Below are positions 32,076 to 41,504 of a stretch of DNA of 41,696 nt, piece after piece (within the stretch, counting starts at the first letter, position 1; each line of letters starts with the position of its first letter). Origin of the DNA: an uncultured Alphaproteobacteria bacterium (GTDB lineage Bacteria > Pseudomonadota > Alphaproteobacteria > RF32 > CAG-239); assembly GCA_944391705.1 (NCBI GenBank), contig CALXUN010000014.1:1-41696 (forward strand), given 5' to 3'. Position numbers and translations under genes: made by a program. The notes beneath the pieces were generated by a model. The model was not told the origin of the DNA. It did not search any database and was given only the letters and a program-made list of their open reading frames with translations.

Positions 32076-32204
32076 AAACGACCGATTAATTTTTACATTT
32101 TCCGGACATTTGTTTGAGATATATCTTTGGGATAAGTCTAAGAAAAAACTCAAAACAAACTTAATGTAAGATATAACTATAACGTAAAGATTAATCAGTC
32201 GTTT
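32076..32204. repeat. 129-bp hairpin element with nested inverted repeats
   Basis: Outer arms 32076-32096 and 32184-32204 pair over 21 positions with one mismatch and one G-U (AAACGACCGATTAATTTTTAC against GTAAAGATTAATCAGTCGTTT). Inside, TTTGTTTGAG (32109-32118) pairs with CTCAAAACAAA (32149-32159) with one bulge, and a short TCTT/AAGA pair sits at the centre. A T run follows. It lies just before the glycan operon. It could be a MITE-type element or an RNA leader structure; no transposase is nearby. Confidence 0.7.
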
Positions 32205-32218
32205 TTTATTGAGGGAAT

Positions 32219-33163
32219 ATGGTAAAAATATCTGTTATCGTTCCGGTATATAATGTAGAAAAATATTTGTCTGAATGCTTGAATAGTATTTTAGCACAGA
32301 CTTTTAATGACTTTGAAGTTATCTGTGTCAATGACGGCTCGACCGACAGAAGCTCTGAAATTTTGCGCCAATATGCAGATAAAGACCAACGTGTTAAAAT
32401 TGTCACACAAAGCAATCAAGGGCTTTCCATGGCTCGCAACAACGGGTTAAAAGAAGCGTGCGGCAGATATGTTTATTTTGTGGATTCTGATGATGCCATA
32501 CATCCGCAATGCCTGGAGCTTGCACATTTTTTAGCAGAAACAAACAACGCTGATCTGGTTTGTTTTTCATATATAAAAATGAAAGAAAAAATCCCGGATA
32601 CCGGTGCTTTTGACATCAGTAAATTAAAAAGCAAGACGACTTGTTCCCCGCTTCAATATTGTTTTGGTAAAAAATATAAAATCAGATTTAATGTCTGGAC
32701 GAAGTTTTACCGGCGGAAATTGTTAAACGGGCTTGAGTTTATTCCCAAAATCCACTTTGAGGATTATCCGCACACATTTGCCGTGATGGCGAGAAAGCCT
32801 AAAACCGTGATTATTGATGAGCCGCTTTATTTTTACCGCATCAACGAGGCTTCCATTTCACACCAAAAAAACAATCCTCAACAAATAAAAGACTACCATG
32901 CCGGGCTTGGTTTTATTTATGAGGTTTATTCGTCGGAAGCTCTTAAAAATGAATTTAAGCTTATCCGCCGTAAGCTGGTGCCCAATATCTTAAAGCAGCA
33001 GCTTAAACGCTGTGAATGCGCCGACAGTGCGCTTAAGCCGCTGATGTATAAGGCTTTTGCCGAAGAATTGCGCGATTTACAGCAAAAAGGTTTATTGCAC
33101 TGGCGCGGTCATAACCCGCTGCGTTATTGGAAATATCATAAAATCATGAAGGAGAATGGGTAA
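32219..33163 (+). CDS. Glycosyltransferase family 2
   Basis: A 314-aa GT-A fold enzyme: SVIVPVYNVEKYLSECLNSI (N-terminal Rossmann start), VICVNDGSTDRSSEIL (nucleotide binding), NQGLSMARNNGLKEA, and VDSDDAI as the metal-binding DxD. The catalytic core covers residues 1-220; the C-terminal part is helical and basic. It should transfer a sugar from a nucleotide-sugar to a growing surface glycan at the inner face of the membrane. GAGGGA lies just before the ATG. It is first of seven genes with overlaps of 1-20 nt; its stop overlaps the next start by one base. Confidence 0.9.
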   Translation: MVKISVIVPVYNVEKYLSECLNSILAQTFNDFEVICVNDGSTDRSSEILRQYADKDQRVKIVTQSNQGLSMARNNGLKEACGRYVYFVDSDDAIHPQCLELAHFLAETNNADLVCFSYIKMKEKIPDTGAFDISKLKSKTTCSPLQYCFGKKYKIRFNVWTKFYRRKLLNGLEFIPKIHFEDYPHTFAVMARKPKTVIIDEPLYFYRINEASISHQKNNPQQIKDYHAGLGFIYEVYSSEALKNEFKLIRRKLVPNILKQQLKRCECADSALKPLMYKAFAEELRDLQQKGLLHWRGHNPLRYWKYHKIMKENG

Positions 33164-33999
33164 TGAACATATTTTTTGCCGTTAATGATACTTATGCCGA
33201 ACAATTATGTGTTTCCATTGTTTCTGTTTTGGAAAATAATAAAGACGAAAATTTTCATTTCTTTGTTTTGAGCCGGGATTTTTCTCTAAAAAGCAAACAA
33301 CAGGTTGAAAAATTAAAGAAAAAATATAAAAACTGGGAAATCTCTTATATTTGTCCGGATGAAAATTTATTTAAAAATTTAAAGCTCAATATTCCGTACA
33401 TCACGATTGAAACGTATTTTCGTTATGTTATCGCCGATATTGCTCCGAAACTGGATAAAGTTCTTTATCTTGACGCTGATTTGGCGGTGAACGGCTCATT
33501 GAAAAACCTTTGGAATATTCCTCTTGAGGGCTTTTATGCTGCCGGCGTGCGTGATTTATGTATTGAAAAAGAAGGCCATAAAGCAAAAATCGGTTTTAAA
33601 GAAGATGATTTGTATGTAAATGCCGGCGTTTTACTTCTGAATTTAAAGAAAATCCGCGAAGACAATATGGTGCAAAAACTTTTTGAAAACACGGAAAACT
33701 TGACCGGAAAAATTAAATATCAGGATCAAGATGTTATTAACATTACATTTAAAAACAAGATAAAAGAAATCGACAGCATTTATAATTTTACTTCTGAAAA
33801 TGTCCGGGCTGAAAGACCTAAACGCAAAGATGCAGTTGTTATCCATTATACTGGTCAAAAGAAACCCTGGATGAAAGAGTGCCGCAATAAGTTAAAAAAT
33901 GTTTGGCAAAAGTATAATAAATTAAACCAAGAAATTCAAAATAAAAAAATCAAACGTTGGTTTATTGTTTATGATAAAGATACAGGTGGTAAAAAATGA
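33163..33999 (+). CDS. Glycosyltransferase family 8
   Basis: A 278-aa retaining glycosyltransferase of the LPS galactosyl/glucosyltransferase type. Family motifs: FAVNDTYAEQLCVSIVSVLENN, the metal-binding DxD in VLYLDADLAVNGSL, NAGVLLLNL, QDQDVIN and HYTGQKKPW. The last 35 residues are basic (KIKRW), probably membrane-associating. It likely adds hexose to a surface glycan. It overlaps the next gene by 4 nt (ATGA). Confidence 0.9.
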   Translation: MNIFFAVNDTYAEQLCVSIVSVLENNKDENFHFFVLSRDFSLKSKQQVEKLKKKYKNWEISYICPDENLFKNLKLNIPYITIETYFRYVIADIAPKLDKVLYLDADLAVNGSLKNLWNIPLEGFYAAGVRDLCIEKEGHKAKIGFKEDDLYVNAGVLLLNLKKIREDNMVQKLFENTENLTGKIKYQDQDVINITFKNKIKEIDSIYNFTSENVRAERPKRKDAVVIHYTGQKKPWMKECRNKLKNVWQKYNKLNQEIQNKKIKRWFIVYDKDTGGKK

Positions 34000-34793
34000 T
34001 CCCTAAAAAAATTCATTATGTTTGGGTTGGCGATAAGCCGAAACCGGAACTTGTTTTGAAATGTATAGAAAGCTGGAAAAAATATTGTCCGGATTATGAA
34101 ATTAAGGAATGGAATAACGAATCCTTAAAAAAAATTGATAACCTTTATGTTTCTCAAGCTTTTGAATATAAAAAATGGGCTTTTGTTTCGGATTACTTAC
34201 GTTTATATGCGCTTTTTAATGAGGGAGGATTTTATTTTGACACCGATTTGGAAGTAACTCAAAGCCTTGAACCATTTCGCCATTTGCAATTTGTCAGCGG
34301 GTACGAAAATTATGAAGGTAACATTTCTCCGGTAACGGCTTTAATGGGGGCAGAACCAAAACAAAAAATTATTAAAGATTTGTTAGACGAATATGATGAT
34401 TTGTCGTTTATTCATAACGGCAAACTTGACCAAACTCCGAACACCACCCGAATTTCCCGTTATTTTTCTAAGAATTTCAATTTAAATAAACCCTACAACG
34501 GAAGTAAAAAATCAATCTTAACACAAGGATGTGAGATTTACCCGTCATATTTTTTCTGCACCCCGGAAAAAGAGAAAGAAAATTATGCTATTCACCATTT
34601 CAGCGGTTCATGGATTGACCCTTACGCACGTAAAAATTTATTTATGTTAGGCGGATATAAATTTGTACGTTTTAAAAAACGTTCAAAAATTTCAGGAACG
34701 ACTTTACCGCTTTTGAAAAATGAAACCGTTATCAAAGAATGGAATATATCCCAAAATAAAAAGGTATGCCTCATTAAGGAGCAAAAGGCATGA
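33996..34793 (+). CDS. Glycosyltransferase family 32 (DXD-type)
   Basis: A 265-aa protein with the GT32/Och1-like signature: IPKKIHYVWVGDKPKPELVL at the start, KKWAFVSDYLRLYALFNEGGFYFDTDLEV with the DxD, and a C-terminal AIHHFSGSWIDPYA. It is typical of capsule and O-antigen loci, where these enzymes add galactose or mannose-type residues. It overlaps both neighbours by 4 nt. Confidence 0.9.
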   Translation: MIPKKIHYVWVGDKPKPELVLKCIESWKKYCPDYEIKEWNNESLKKIDNLYVSQAFEYKKWAFVSDYLRLYALFNEGGFYFDTDLEVTQSLEPFRHLQFVSGYENYEGNISPVTALMGAEPKQKIIKDLLDEYDDLSFIHNGKLDQTPNTTRISRYFSKNFNLNKPYNGSKKSILTQGCEIYPSYFFCTPEKEKENYAIHHFSGSWIDPYARKNLFMLGGYKFVRFKKRSKISGTTLPLLKNETVIKEWNISQNKKVCLIKEQKA

Positions 34794-35908
34794 AAAATAT
34801 TATCATTATTTTGGGAACATGGCCGGAAGCCATCAAACTTGCACCGATTATTCTTGAATTAAAAAATAATGGAAAATATCATGTGACGGTTTTAAATACC
34901 GAACAACAAAAAGAGTTGTCAAATCAAACATTGAAATTTTTTGATATTAATGCTGACATTACTCTTAATATTATGCAGCCCAATCAATCTTTGAGCGATT
35001 TACAAGCCCGAATGCTTACAAAGCTTAACACAATTTTTGACGAAACAACTTATGATGCAGCAATTGTACAAGGTGACACCATGTCGGTTTTTTGTGGCGC
35101 TTTAGCTGCTTTTTATCATAAAGTTCCAGTTTTTCATGTGGAAGCCGGGCTGCGCTCTTTTGATTTATTTGAACCATTTCCGGAAGAGGCTATCCGCCAG
35201 ATGACCAGTCGAATCTGTCATTTTCACTTTGCACCAACCGAAAAAGCAAAACAAAATCTGCTACAGGAAGGGGTCAAGAGTAATAATGTTCTGGTAACAG
35301 GTAATACCGTTATTGATGCCTTAAACTGTATTCCGAAAATTGTTCAACGGCAGGCACTGCAAAATTTAGCAATCAAAGGAATCGAAATAAACGATAAACT
35401 GGTTTTGGTAACTGTTCACCGGCGTGAAAACCACGGCACACGCTTAGATAATATTTTGATTGCATTAGCAGATTTAGCCGTTAAATTTTCAGATCATACT
35501 TTTATTGTTCCGGTACATCCAAACCCAAATGTGCGGGAAAAGGTGGTTGATGGTCTTAAAAAATTTGCTAACGTTATTTTAACCGAACCCTTGGATTATC
35601 CCGAGTTAGTTTCTTTGATGAAAAACGCCAAACTTATTCTAACTGACAGCGGAGGGATACAAGAAGAGGCTCCGACATTTGGCACACCGGTTTTGGTTAT
35701 GCGTTATGAAACCGAAAGACAGGAAGGCATTGAGGCCGGATTTTCTAAATTGGTCGGCGCTGATATTGATAAAATCACGAAAGAAACAGCTTTGGTTTTA
35801 TCAAAAGATAAAGTTAAAATAAGAATTTCCAGTGTTACAAATCCATACGGCGATGGAAATGCCGCAAAAAGAATTGTTGAGGTTTTAGATGAGTTTTATA
35901 AAGAGTAA
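34790..35908 (+). CDS. wecB: UDP-N-acetylglucosamine 2-epimerase
   Basis: A 372-aa GT-B-fold enzyme converting UDP-GlcNAc to UDP-ManNAc. Family motifs: [18 protein letters not shown] (usually GTRPE), [71 protein letters not shown]. The R-to-W change in the first motif is worth noting, as the Arg normally contacts the substrate. A ManNAc-type sugar in the glycan is implied, although no wecC dehydrogenase follows. It overlaps licD by 20 nt. Confidence 0.9.
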   Translation: MKNIIIILGTWPEAIKLAPIILELKNNGKYHVTVLNTEQQKELSNQTLKFFDINADITLNIMQPNQSLSDLQARMLTKLNTIFDETTYDAAIVQGDTMSVFCGALAAFYHKVPVFHVEAGLRSFDLFEPFPEEAIRQMTSRICHFHFAPTEKAKQNLLQEGVKSNNVLVTGNTVIDALNCIPKIVQRQALQNLAIKGIEINDKLVLVTVHRRENHGTRLDNILIALADLAVKFSDHTFIVPVHPNPNVREKVVDGLKKFANVILTEPLDYPELVSLMKNAKLILTDSGGIQEEAPTFGTPVLVMRYETERQEGIEAGFSKLVGADIDKITKETALVLSKDKVKIRISSVTNPYGDGNAAKRIVEVLDEFYKE

Positions 35909-36821
35909 TATATTTAAAATAGAAAAAGATAAATATGCTAAACAATTTTATCTTTTTGGATATAAAATTTTTAAATTAAAAAAGCATTATGACTTTTGTT
36001 TTTTTGAAGATTTATATAAAATTCAAACAGATATAACAAAACTACCAAAAGCTTCCGGCATATTACGCGATATTCAGCTGGCAAATTTGTTGATTTTAAA
36101 AGAAATTTCCCGAATATGTAAAGAACATAATTTACAATATTGGCTTACTTTTGGTAGCTTATTGGGAGCTGTTCGCCATCATGGTTTTATCCCTTGGGAT
36201 GATGATATTGATATTGCAATGCTGCGTGAAGATTATGATAAATTTATTGAAATTTTTAATTTTCATACTAACCTTGATTTATATGCAAAAATCCATTTTA
36301 ATAACAAATACAACCACATTAAAGTGCAGCATAAAAATATTCCTTTTCTCTTTGTTGATATCATTGCGCATGATTTTTATCCTGCAGAAATTTCAACCGT
36401 TAAGGAACGTTGTCTGTTAACTAAAAAAATTAAAGAAATTCAAGAAAAAATATATGTTCCTCAAAGCGATAAACTATCAGAAGAACAAAAATACAATTTA
36501 TTAAAAGAACTCCGTAAAAACTTTTTACATAACAGTCAAACAACATCGGCTGTTAAATATCCAGATGTTTATATAGGTCTTGATTTTGGATGTAATATTT
36601 CTTCTTCAATTTTTTATGCTTATCATGATATTTTTCCACTTAAAAAAGTTTCTTTTGAAAACATAGACGCTTTTCTTCCCAATAATCCTGATACAATTTT
36701 AACTTACATGTACCGTGATTATATGACTTTCCCTTCAAAATTATATCAGGGACATACACGTATTTCCAATTTATCGTTAACAGAAATCATGGATATAAAA
36801 AACTTTTTAAGAAAAGGATAA
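35889..36821 (+). CDS. licD: LicD-family phosphotransferase
   Basis: A 310-aa protein with the LicD/fukutin-type nucleotidyltransferase fold: [34 protein letters not shown] carries the GSLLGAxRH and DDDxD metal motifs; PSKLYQGH-type residues follow near the end. LicD proteins transfer phosphocholine or related phospho-amines from CDP-linked donors to sugars. The first 30 residues ([20 protein letters not shown]) resemble the short head found before many glycan-locus enzymes. The next gene provides a likely donor-making nucleotidyltransferase, so the two should act in one pathway. Confidence 0.85.
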   Translation: MSFIKSNIFKIEKDKYAKQFYLFGYKIFKLKKHYDFCFFEDLYKIQTDITKLPKASGILRDIQLANLLILKEISRICKEHNLQYWLTFGSLLGAVRHHGFIPWDDDIDIAMLREDYDKFIEIFNFHTNLDLYAKIHFNNKYNHIKVQHKNIPFLFVDIIAHDFYPAEISTVKERCLLTKKIKEIQEKIYVPQSDKLSEEQKYNLLKELRKNFLHNSQTTSAVKYPDVYIGLDFGCNISSSIFYAYHDIFPLKKVSFENIDAFLPNNPDTILTYMYRDYMTFPSKLYQGHTRISNLSLTEIMDIKNFLRKG

Positions 36822-36825
36822 AATT

Positions 36826-38628
36826 ATGCAAGTTGTGATATTAGCGGCAGGAATGGGTAAACGGCTTAAATATAAAACTGCCGAACACACCAAATCCATG
36901 GTTTCAATACTTGGCAAAACTTTTTTAGAGCATTCTTTGGATAAATTGACGCAGTTTGATATTTCCCGTATCATAATTGTTATCGGTTATTGTGGAAATG
37001 AAATCAAACAGATTATCGGGGATTCTTACAATAATGTTCCTGTCATATATGTTGAAAATAAAATTTATGAAACGACAAATAATATTTATTCGCTATCACT
37101 AACCAAAAATTATTTATATTCTGAAGATACACTATTGCTTGAAAGTGATCTAATTTATGATGCAGAAATCATCCAAAAACTTTTACAAAATCCATATCCA
37201 AATTTAGCAGTCGTTGATAAATATCAAGCTTATATGGATGGGACTGTTGTCAAAGTTAATGAAAATGATGAGATTACGGCTTTTGTTTCTAAAGAACATT
37301 TTGATTATGGCGAAATAGACAAGTATTACAAAACTGTCAATATTTACAAATTGTCACAATCGTTTCTGCAAAACCAATATTTACCCTTTTTAGATGCATA
37401 TTGTAAAGCTATCGGCAACAACTCTTATTATGAACAGGTTTTAAAAGTATTACTTTCTTTAGAAAAAAAAGATTTGAAAGTGCTGCGACTGGAACATGAA
37501 AAATGGTATGAAGTTGATGATTTACAAGATTATGACATCGCCGAATGTCTATTTTGTGACGGTGAAGAAAAATTAGCTAAATATGCCAAGCGCTATGGAG
37601 GTTATTGGCGTTTTAGCGATTTGAAAGACTTTTGTTATTTGGTAAATCCATATTTTCCTACAAAACGCTTGTTTGAAGAAATGAAAAATAATTTTGAAGA
37701 CTTGCTGATGAATTATCCATCTGGACAAGCTGTTCAGGATAATCTGATTGCAAATACTTTTGATTTAGATGAAGAGATGGTTGCTGTCGGTAATGGGGCG
37801 GCCGAATTGATAAAAGTTCTTTTATCTGAAATGAATGGAGATGTCGGCATTATATTGCCTACATTCCAAGAATATCCATCACGACTATCAAAGTTGACCA
37901 AAGTGCACTATTTTACACCCGCAAATGCTGATTTTAGTTATACTGTTGAAGATTTGAAAAACTTTGCTCGACAAATTGATATTTTGATCTTAATAAACCC
38001 TGATAATCCCAGCGGGAATTTTATTACAAAAGCCCGACTTATAGAATTAGCAGAATTTTACAAAATGAAAAATAAAACCATAGTGTTAGATGAAAGTTTT
38101 GTAGATTTTTCGGAGGAATTGGAAGAAAACAGTCTTTTACATAAAGATATTTTAAAAAAATTCCCTAATTTGATACTTATAAAATCTATTAGCAAATCAT
38201 ACGGTGTACCCGGGCTTCGTTTAGGAATCGTCGCTTCGGCCAATATCCCGCTTATTAAAAAATTAAAGATAAATCTGCCGGTCTGGAATATTAATTCGTA
38301 TGCGGAATTTTTCATGCAAATATTAAATAAATATAAAGATGCATATCGTCAAGCTTGCCGTAAAATCTCTGACAACAGGACAATATTTTTTCATCAGTTG
38401 TCAAAAATTCCCTTTTTACGCCCGATACCATCTCAAGCAAATTATATTTTATGTGAAGTTTTGGCACCATACAAAGCTGATGAAATTTGTCAGGAATTGT
38501 TAAAATCGGATATTCTGATTAAAAATTGCCAGAACAAAATGGGGTTTAATGGACGACAATATATAAGATTAGCCGTAAAATCCAAAGAAGATAACAATTT
38601 TCTAATTAATGTACTGGAAAAATTATGA
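36826..38628 (+). CDS. Nucleotidyltransferase-PLP enzyme fusion (LicC-like plus CobD/HisC-like)
   Basis: A 600-aa two-domain protein. Residues 1-235 are a sugar-phosphate-type nucleotidyltransferase resembling LicC: LAAGMGKRLKYKTAEHTKSM binds the nucleotide, with LLESDLIYD and a late YEVDDLQDYD. Residues about 245-600 are a fold-type I PLP enzyme of the HisC/CobD group: VGNGAAELIKVLL, LINPDNPSGN, VLDESFVDF and SISKSYGVPGLRLG with the PLP lysine at 457. A similar order is known in FrbH, where the PLP half decarboxylates a CMP-linked amino acid, and PntC fuses a cytidylyltransferase to an aminotransferase. By analogy it may make a CDP-amine donor for LicD. Substrate is inference. Confidence 0.8.
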   Translation: MQVVILAAGMGKRLKYKTAEHTKSMVSILGKTFLEHSLDKLTQFDISRIIIVIGYCGNEIKQIIGDSYNNVPVIYVENKIYETTNNIYSLSLTKNYLYSEDTLLLESDLIYDAEIIQKLLQNPYPNLAVVDKYQAYMDGTVVKVNENDEITAFVSKEHFDYGEIDKYYKTVNIYKLSQSFLQNQYLPFLDAYCKAIGNNSYYEQVLKVLLSLEKKDLKVLRLEHEKWYEVDDLQDYDIAECLFCDGEEKLAKYAKRYGGYWRFSDLKDFCYLVNPYFPTKRLFEEMKNNFEDLLMNYPSGQAVQDNLIANTFDLDEEMVAVGNGAAELIKVLLSEMNGDVGIILPTFQEYPSRLSKLTKVHYFTPANADFSYTVEDLKNFARQIDILILINPDNPSGNFITKARLIELAEFYKMKNKTIVLDESFVDFSEELEENSLLHKDILKKFPNLILIKSISKSYGVPGLRLGIVASANIPLIKKLKINLPVWNINSYAEFFMQILNKYKDAYRQACRKISDNRTIFFHQLSKIPFLRPIPSQANYILCEVLAPYKADEICQELLKSDILIKNCQNKMGFNGRQYIRLAVKSKEDNNFLINVLEKL

Positions 38629-39749
38629 TTAATGTATGTATTTGCGGTGGCGGAAATTTAGCACATGCTTTTGCGGGAATGCTTTCTCTAAATCCGTATG
38701 TATCTAAACTTACCGTTTTAACTCGGCGACCAAAAAAATGGAATCATAAATTAAAAATATTAAAAGATGCTAATGAGATAATAAGCGGTATTTTTCATGT
38801 TACTGATGATTTTTCTGTTCTGACACAAGCTGATGTTATTATTTTAACTCTTCCTTGCCATGTTCGCTATTTATATTTATTAAAAATAAAACAATATGTT
38901 TCCGCAAAAACATTATTATTAGCGGCTCCTAGTATTGGTGGCATTAATTTTGTTTTTGAGAATATTTTTCCCGACAATCCTTTTGTGTGTTGCCAAAGAG
39001 TACCTTATATATGCCGAATTATCGAATATGGTAACAGCGTTAAAGTGGATATAAAGAAATCGATTGATATATATTATTCTAATAATTTATTACCTAAACA
39101 TAAAAAGATTGTTGCGAATATCTTAAATATGCAACTTTCAGAAATCTCAAGTTTTTGGCCTTTATTGTTATCCAATTCAAATCCAATTATACATATTGCT
39201 AGATTATGTGAAATTTTAACAACGCATTACCCTTGCTTAACGCCACCTTTATTTTATGAAGAATGGGGAGATTTTGCTTCTAAATTAGCTGTTGATATGG
39301 ATGCTGAATTAGGAAAAGTTATGAAAAAATTGAATGTAACTGAATATAAGAGTCTCTTGCGTCATTACGAAGTATCTGATTATAAGAATCTCACTAAAAA
39401 AATCAGATCTATTCCTGCTTTTTCAAATATTATGACTCCAATGCAGAAGATAAATAATTTTTTTATTTTAGACAACCAATCTCGTTATTTAATAGAGGAT
39501 TTAATTTTAGGAACTTGTGTTATTAAGCAGATTGCTTCTTTATTAAAAATAACTACACCTTTTATAGATTATGCAATTTCTCTCATGCAACGTGTTTTAA
39601 ATAAAAATTTGATAAACAAGCAAGGGATATTAGATTTATGTGAATGGGAATCTTGTCTTGAAAAAGGATATTACGATATCGTTTTTAATAAAAGCATTAT
39701 CAAAATCCTAAACTCTATTACTCCAGCAAGCCGGAAGTGCGGAAGCTGA
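38625..39749 (+). CDS. Opine-dehydrogenase-like NAD(P)-dependent enzyme
   Basis: A 374-aa protein of the octopine/nopaline dehydrogenase superfamily: Rossmann start VCICGGGNLAHAFAGML (GxGxxA type), DVIILTLPCHVRYLYL for the cofactor domain, then a helical domain with NSNPIIHIARLCEI holding the catalytic-type His, and PLFYEEW. Such enzymes reductively join an amino group to a 2-oxo acid. Its 4-nt overlap with the LicC/PLP fusion implies a shared pathway acting on an amine intermediate. The gene is the most AT-rich of the cluster. Its 3' end overlaps radC on the opposite strand by 32 nt. Confidence 0.75.
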   Translation: MINVCICGGGNLAHAFAGMLSLNPYVSKLTVLTRRPKKWNHKLKILKDANEIISGIFHVTDDFSVLTQADVIILTLPCHVRYLYLLKIKQYVSAKTLLLAAPSIGGINFVFENIFPDNPFVCCQRVPYICRIIEYGNSVKVDIKKSIDIYYSNNLLPKHKKIVANILNMQLSEISSFWPLLLSNSNPIIHIARLCEILTTHYPCLTPPLFYEEWGDFASKLAVDMDAELGKVMKKLNVTEYKSLLRHYEVSDYKNLTKKIRSIPAFSNIMTPMQKINNFFILDNQSRYLIEDLILGTCVIKQIASLLKITTPFIDYAISLMQRVLNKNLINKQGILDLCEWESCLEKGYYDIVFNKSIIKILNSITPASRKCGS

Positions 39750-40434
39750 AATAATTGTCTTTGGTAATGATAATGTGGTCTTGAACTCTTATTTTTAACG
39801 GGCGTAAAGCTTCGACAATTTGTCTGGTTACCTCGCGGTCATCTGCCGACGGCGCAGCTTTACCGCCGGGATGATTATGAAATAAAACAACCGAAATGGC
39901 GCCGCAATCCAAAGCCGCTTTGACAACTTCTCTGGGATGAACGGCAACATGATTTACGGTTCCGCGCTGCATAATCTCTTCTTTGATAATTTGTAACTTG
40001 GCGTTTAAAAATAAAACCCGAAATTCTTCAACATCCAGATGCGCCATTGCCGTGCGGCAATAATCCAACATATAATCAAAATTGCTCAACACCGGTTCAT
40101 CGCGGCTGCTTAATTCCTGCCATGACATTTTAACCGCCGCAGCAACCACAATCTTAAACACGGTTATGGTATTTAAGGTTAACCCAAATTCCTGCAAATC
40201 ATCCGTTCTTGCATTCAAAACATTGGCAAACGAACCAAACTTGGCAATCAATTCCTTGGCAAGCGGCTTAACATCTCTTCTCGGGATGGCAATCGTTAAC
40301 AACAATTCCATTAATTCATAATCCGGCATACTGCGGCCGTTATCCGTTAAAAATCTTTCCTTTAACCTTTGCCGGTGTCCGAGATAATGCGGCTTTTGTG
40401 CCTTGTCGGCATCTGCCTGTTCGTTCTTTGTCAT
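39718..40434 (-). CDS. radC: RadC-family JAB/MPN protein
   Basis: A 238-aa protein: N-terminal helix-hairpin-helix-like part (about 15-95, HRQRLKERFL ... MELLLTIAIPRRDVKPLAKEL) and the C-terminal JAMM metal-protease-like domain with HNHPGGKAAPSADD and the preceding Glu region (EEIMQRGTVNHVAVHPREVV). All metal-binding residues are present. Originally linked to DNA repair; its true role is not settled. It lies 2 nt after map and its 3' end overlaps the glycan operon. Confidence 0.92.
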   Translation of the reverse strand: MTKNEQADADKAQKPHYLGHRQRLKERFLTDNGRSMPDYELMELLLTIAIPRRDVKPLAKELIAKFGSFANVLNARTDDLQEFGLTLNTITVFKIVVAAAVKMSWQELSSRDEPVLSNFDYMLDYCRTAMAHLDVEEFRVLFLNAKLQIIKEEIMQRGTVNHVAVHPREVVKAALDCGAISVVLFHNHPGGKAAPSADDREVTRQIVEALRPLKIRVQDHIIITKDNYFSFRTSGLLE

Positions 40435-40436
40435 GT

Positions 40437-41240
40437 TTAGTCCAGTTTATAAGGAGGTTTATCCAAGCCTTTCGGAGAATAAGTAAAAACTTCGCACCCG
40501 TCTGAAGTTACGCCTAAAGAATGTTCAAACTGGGCTGATAAACTGCGGTCACGGGTTACCGCTGTCCAGCCGTTTGCTAAAATTGTTCCTTCTTTTTTGC
40601 CGATGTTTATCATCGGTTCAATGGTAAAAAACATGCCTTCTTCCATAACGGGTCCCGTTCCTTTAACACCGCAATGCATCACATTGGGTTCATCATGGAA
40701 AACTTTGCCCAAGCCGTGGCCGCAAAACATATCTACGACCGAATAACCGTATTTATGGGCGTATTCTTCAATGACGGCACCAATATCGCCAAAGTGTGCG
40801 CCGGGACGGACAACATCTATGCCGCGCATCAGACATTCATAAGTTACATCGCAAAGCCGGGTACCTTTCAATTTCGGCTTGCCGGCATAATACATCCGGC
40901 TGGTGTCACCAAACCAACCATCCAAAATAACCGTCACGTCTATATTTAAAATATCGCCGTCGGCAAGTTTTCGTTCATAATCGGGAATGCCGTGACAGAT
41001 AACGTGATTAATTGAAATGCATACGGTTTTGGGGTAGCCATGATAACCTAAACATGCCGGCACGGCACCATGGTTGACAATAAATTCCCGGCATAAGTCA
41101 TCTAACTCGCCGGTTGAAACGCCGACTTTTACAAAAGGGGTAATGTAATCCAAACATTCGGCAGCTAACTTTCCTGCTTTGCGCATACCCTCAAAATCGG
41201 CTTTTTCATAAATTTTTATTCCGTTTTTTTTAACAATCAT
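40437..41240 (-). CDS. map: Methionine aminopeptidase type I
   Basis: A 267-aa enzyme removing the initiator Met from nascent proteins. The five metal ligands are visible: Asp in NIDVTVILDGWFGDTSRMY (two), His in GHGLGKVFHDEPNV, Glu in FFTIEPMIN and Glu in SAQFEHSLGVT. The substrate-binding HGIPD is present. ATG41240 is chosen since it matches the family start (KIYEKADFEGMRKAGK follows) and has GGAAG upstream; an in-frame upstream ATG adds 14 atypical residues. It is co-transcribed with radC. Confidence 0.94.
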   Translation of the reverse strand: MIVKKNGIKIYEKADFEGMRKAGKLAAECLDYITPFVKVGVSTGELDDLCREFIVNHGAVPACLGYHGYPKTVCISINHVICHGIPDYERKLADGDILNIDVTVILDGWFGDTSRMYYAGKPKLKGTRLCDVTYECLMRGIDVVRPGAHFGDIGAVIEEYAHKYGYSVVDMFCGHGLGKVFHDEPNVMHCGVKGTGPVMEEGMFFTIEPMINIGKKEGTILANGWTAVTRDRSLSAQFEHSLGVTSDGCEVFTYSPKGLDKPPYKLD

Positions 41241-41266
41241 CGTTATCTTCCAATCACTTTTTTTAA

Positions 41267-41295
41267 GGCATATCACTGACAACGTTTTATGTCAA
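41267..41295 (-). promoter_or_regulatory. Candidate promoter of map-radC
   Basis: Minus-strand TTGACA (41295-41290) and TATGCC (41272-41267), spacer 17 nt. The -10 is weak but the -35 is perfect, and it lies about 25 nt before the start codon. Confidence 0.4.
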
Positions 41296-41504
41296 CGGCA
41301 AAGATATTTGTCTTGTTTTTTATATTTGTTATAAAATTCAGATATAAAACAAGGGCTATGTTCCGGTTTATTTTTTTCTAAATCATATACAGGTTAATAA
41401 ATTGCATAATTCTGGTGCAATAAATGCTATACAGATATGTTTTAAAAGCAAATACTTAGGTATCAGATATCAATAAACCAAACACCCAAGCCTTATGTTT
41501 ATGG

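Noticed and set aside
32076-32204. Insertion sequence
   Set aside because: Too short for a transposase and none is encoded nearby; described as a hairpin element instead.
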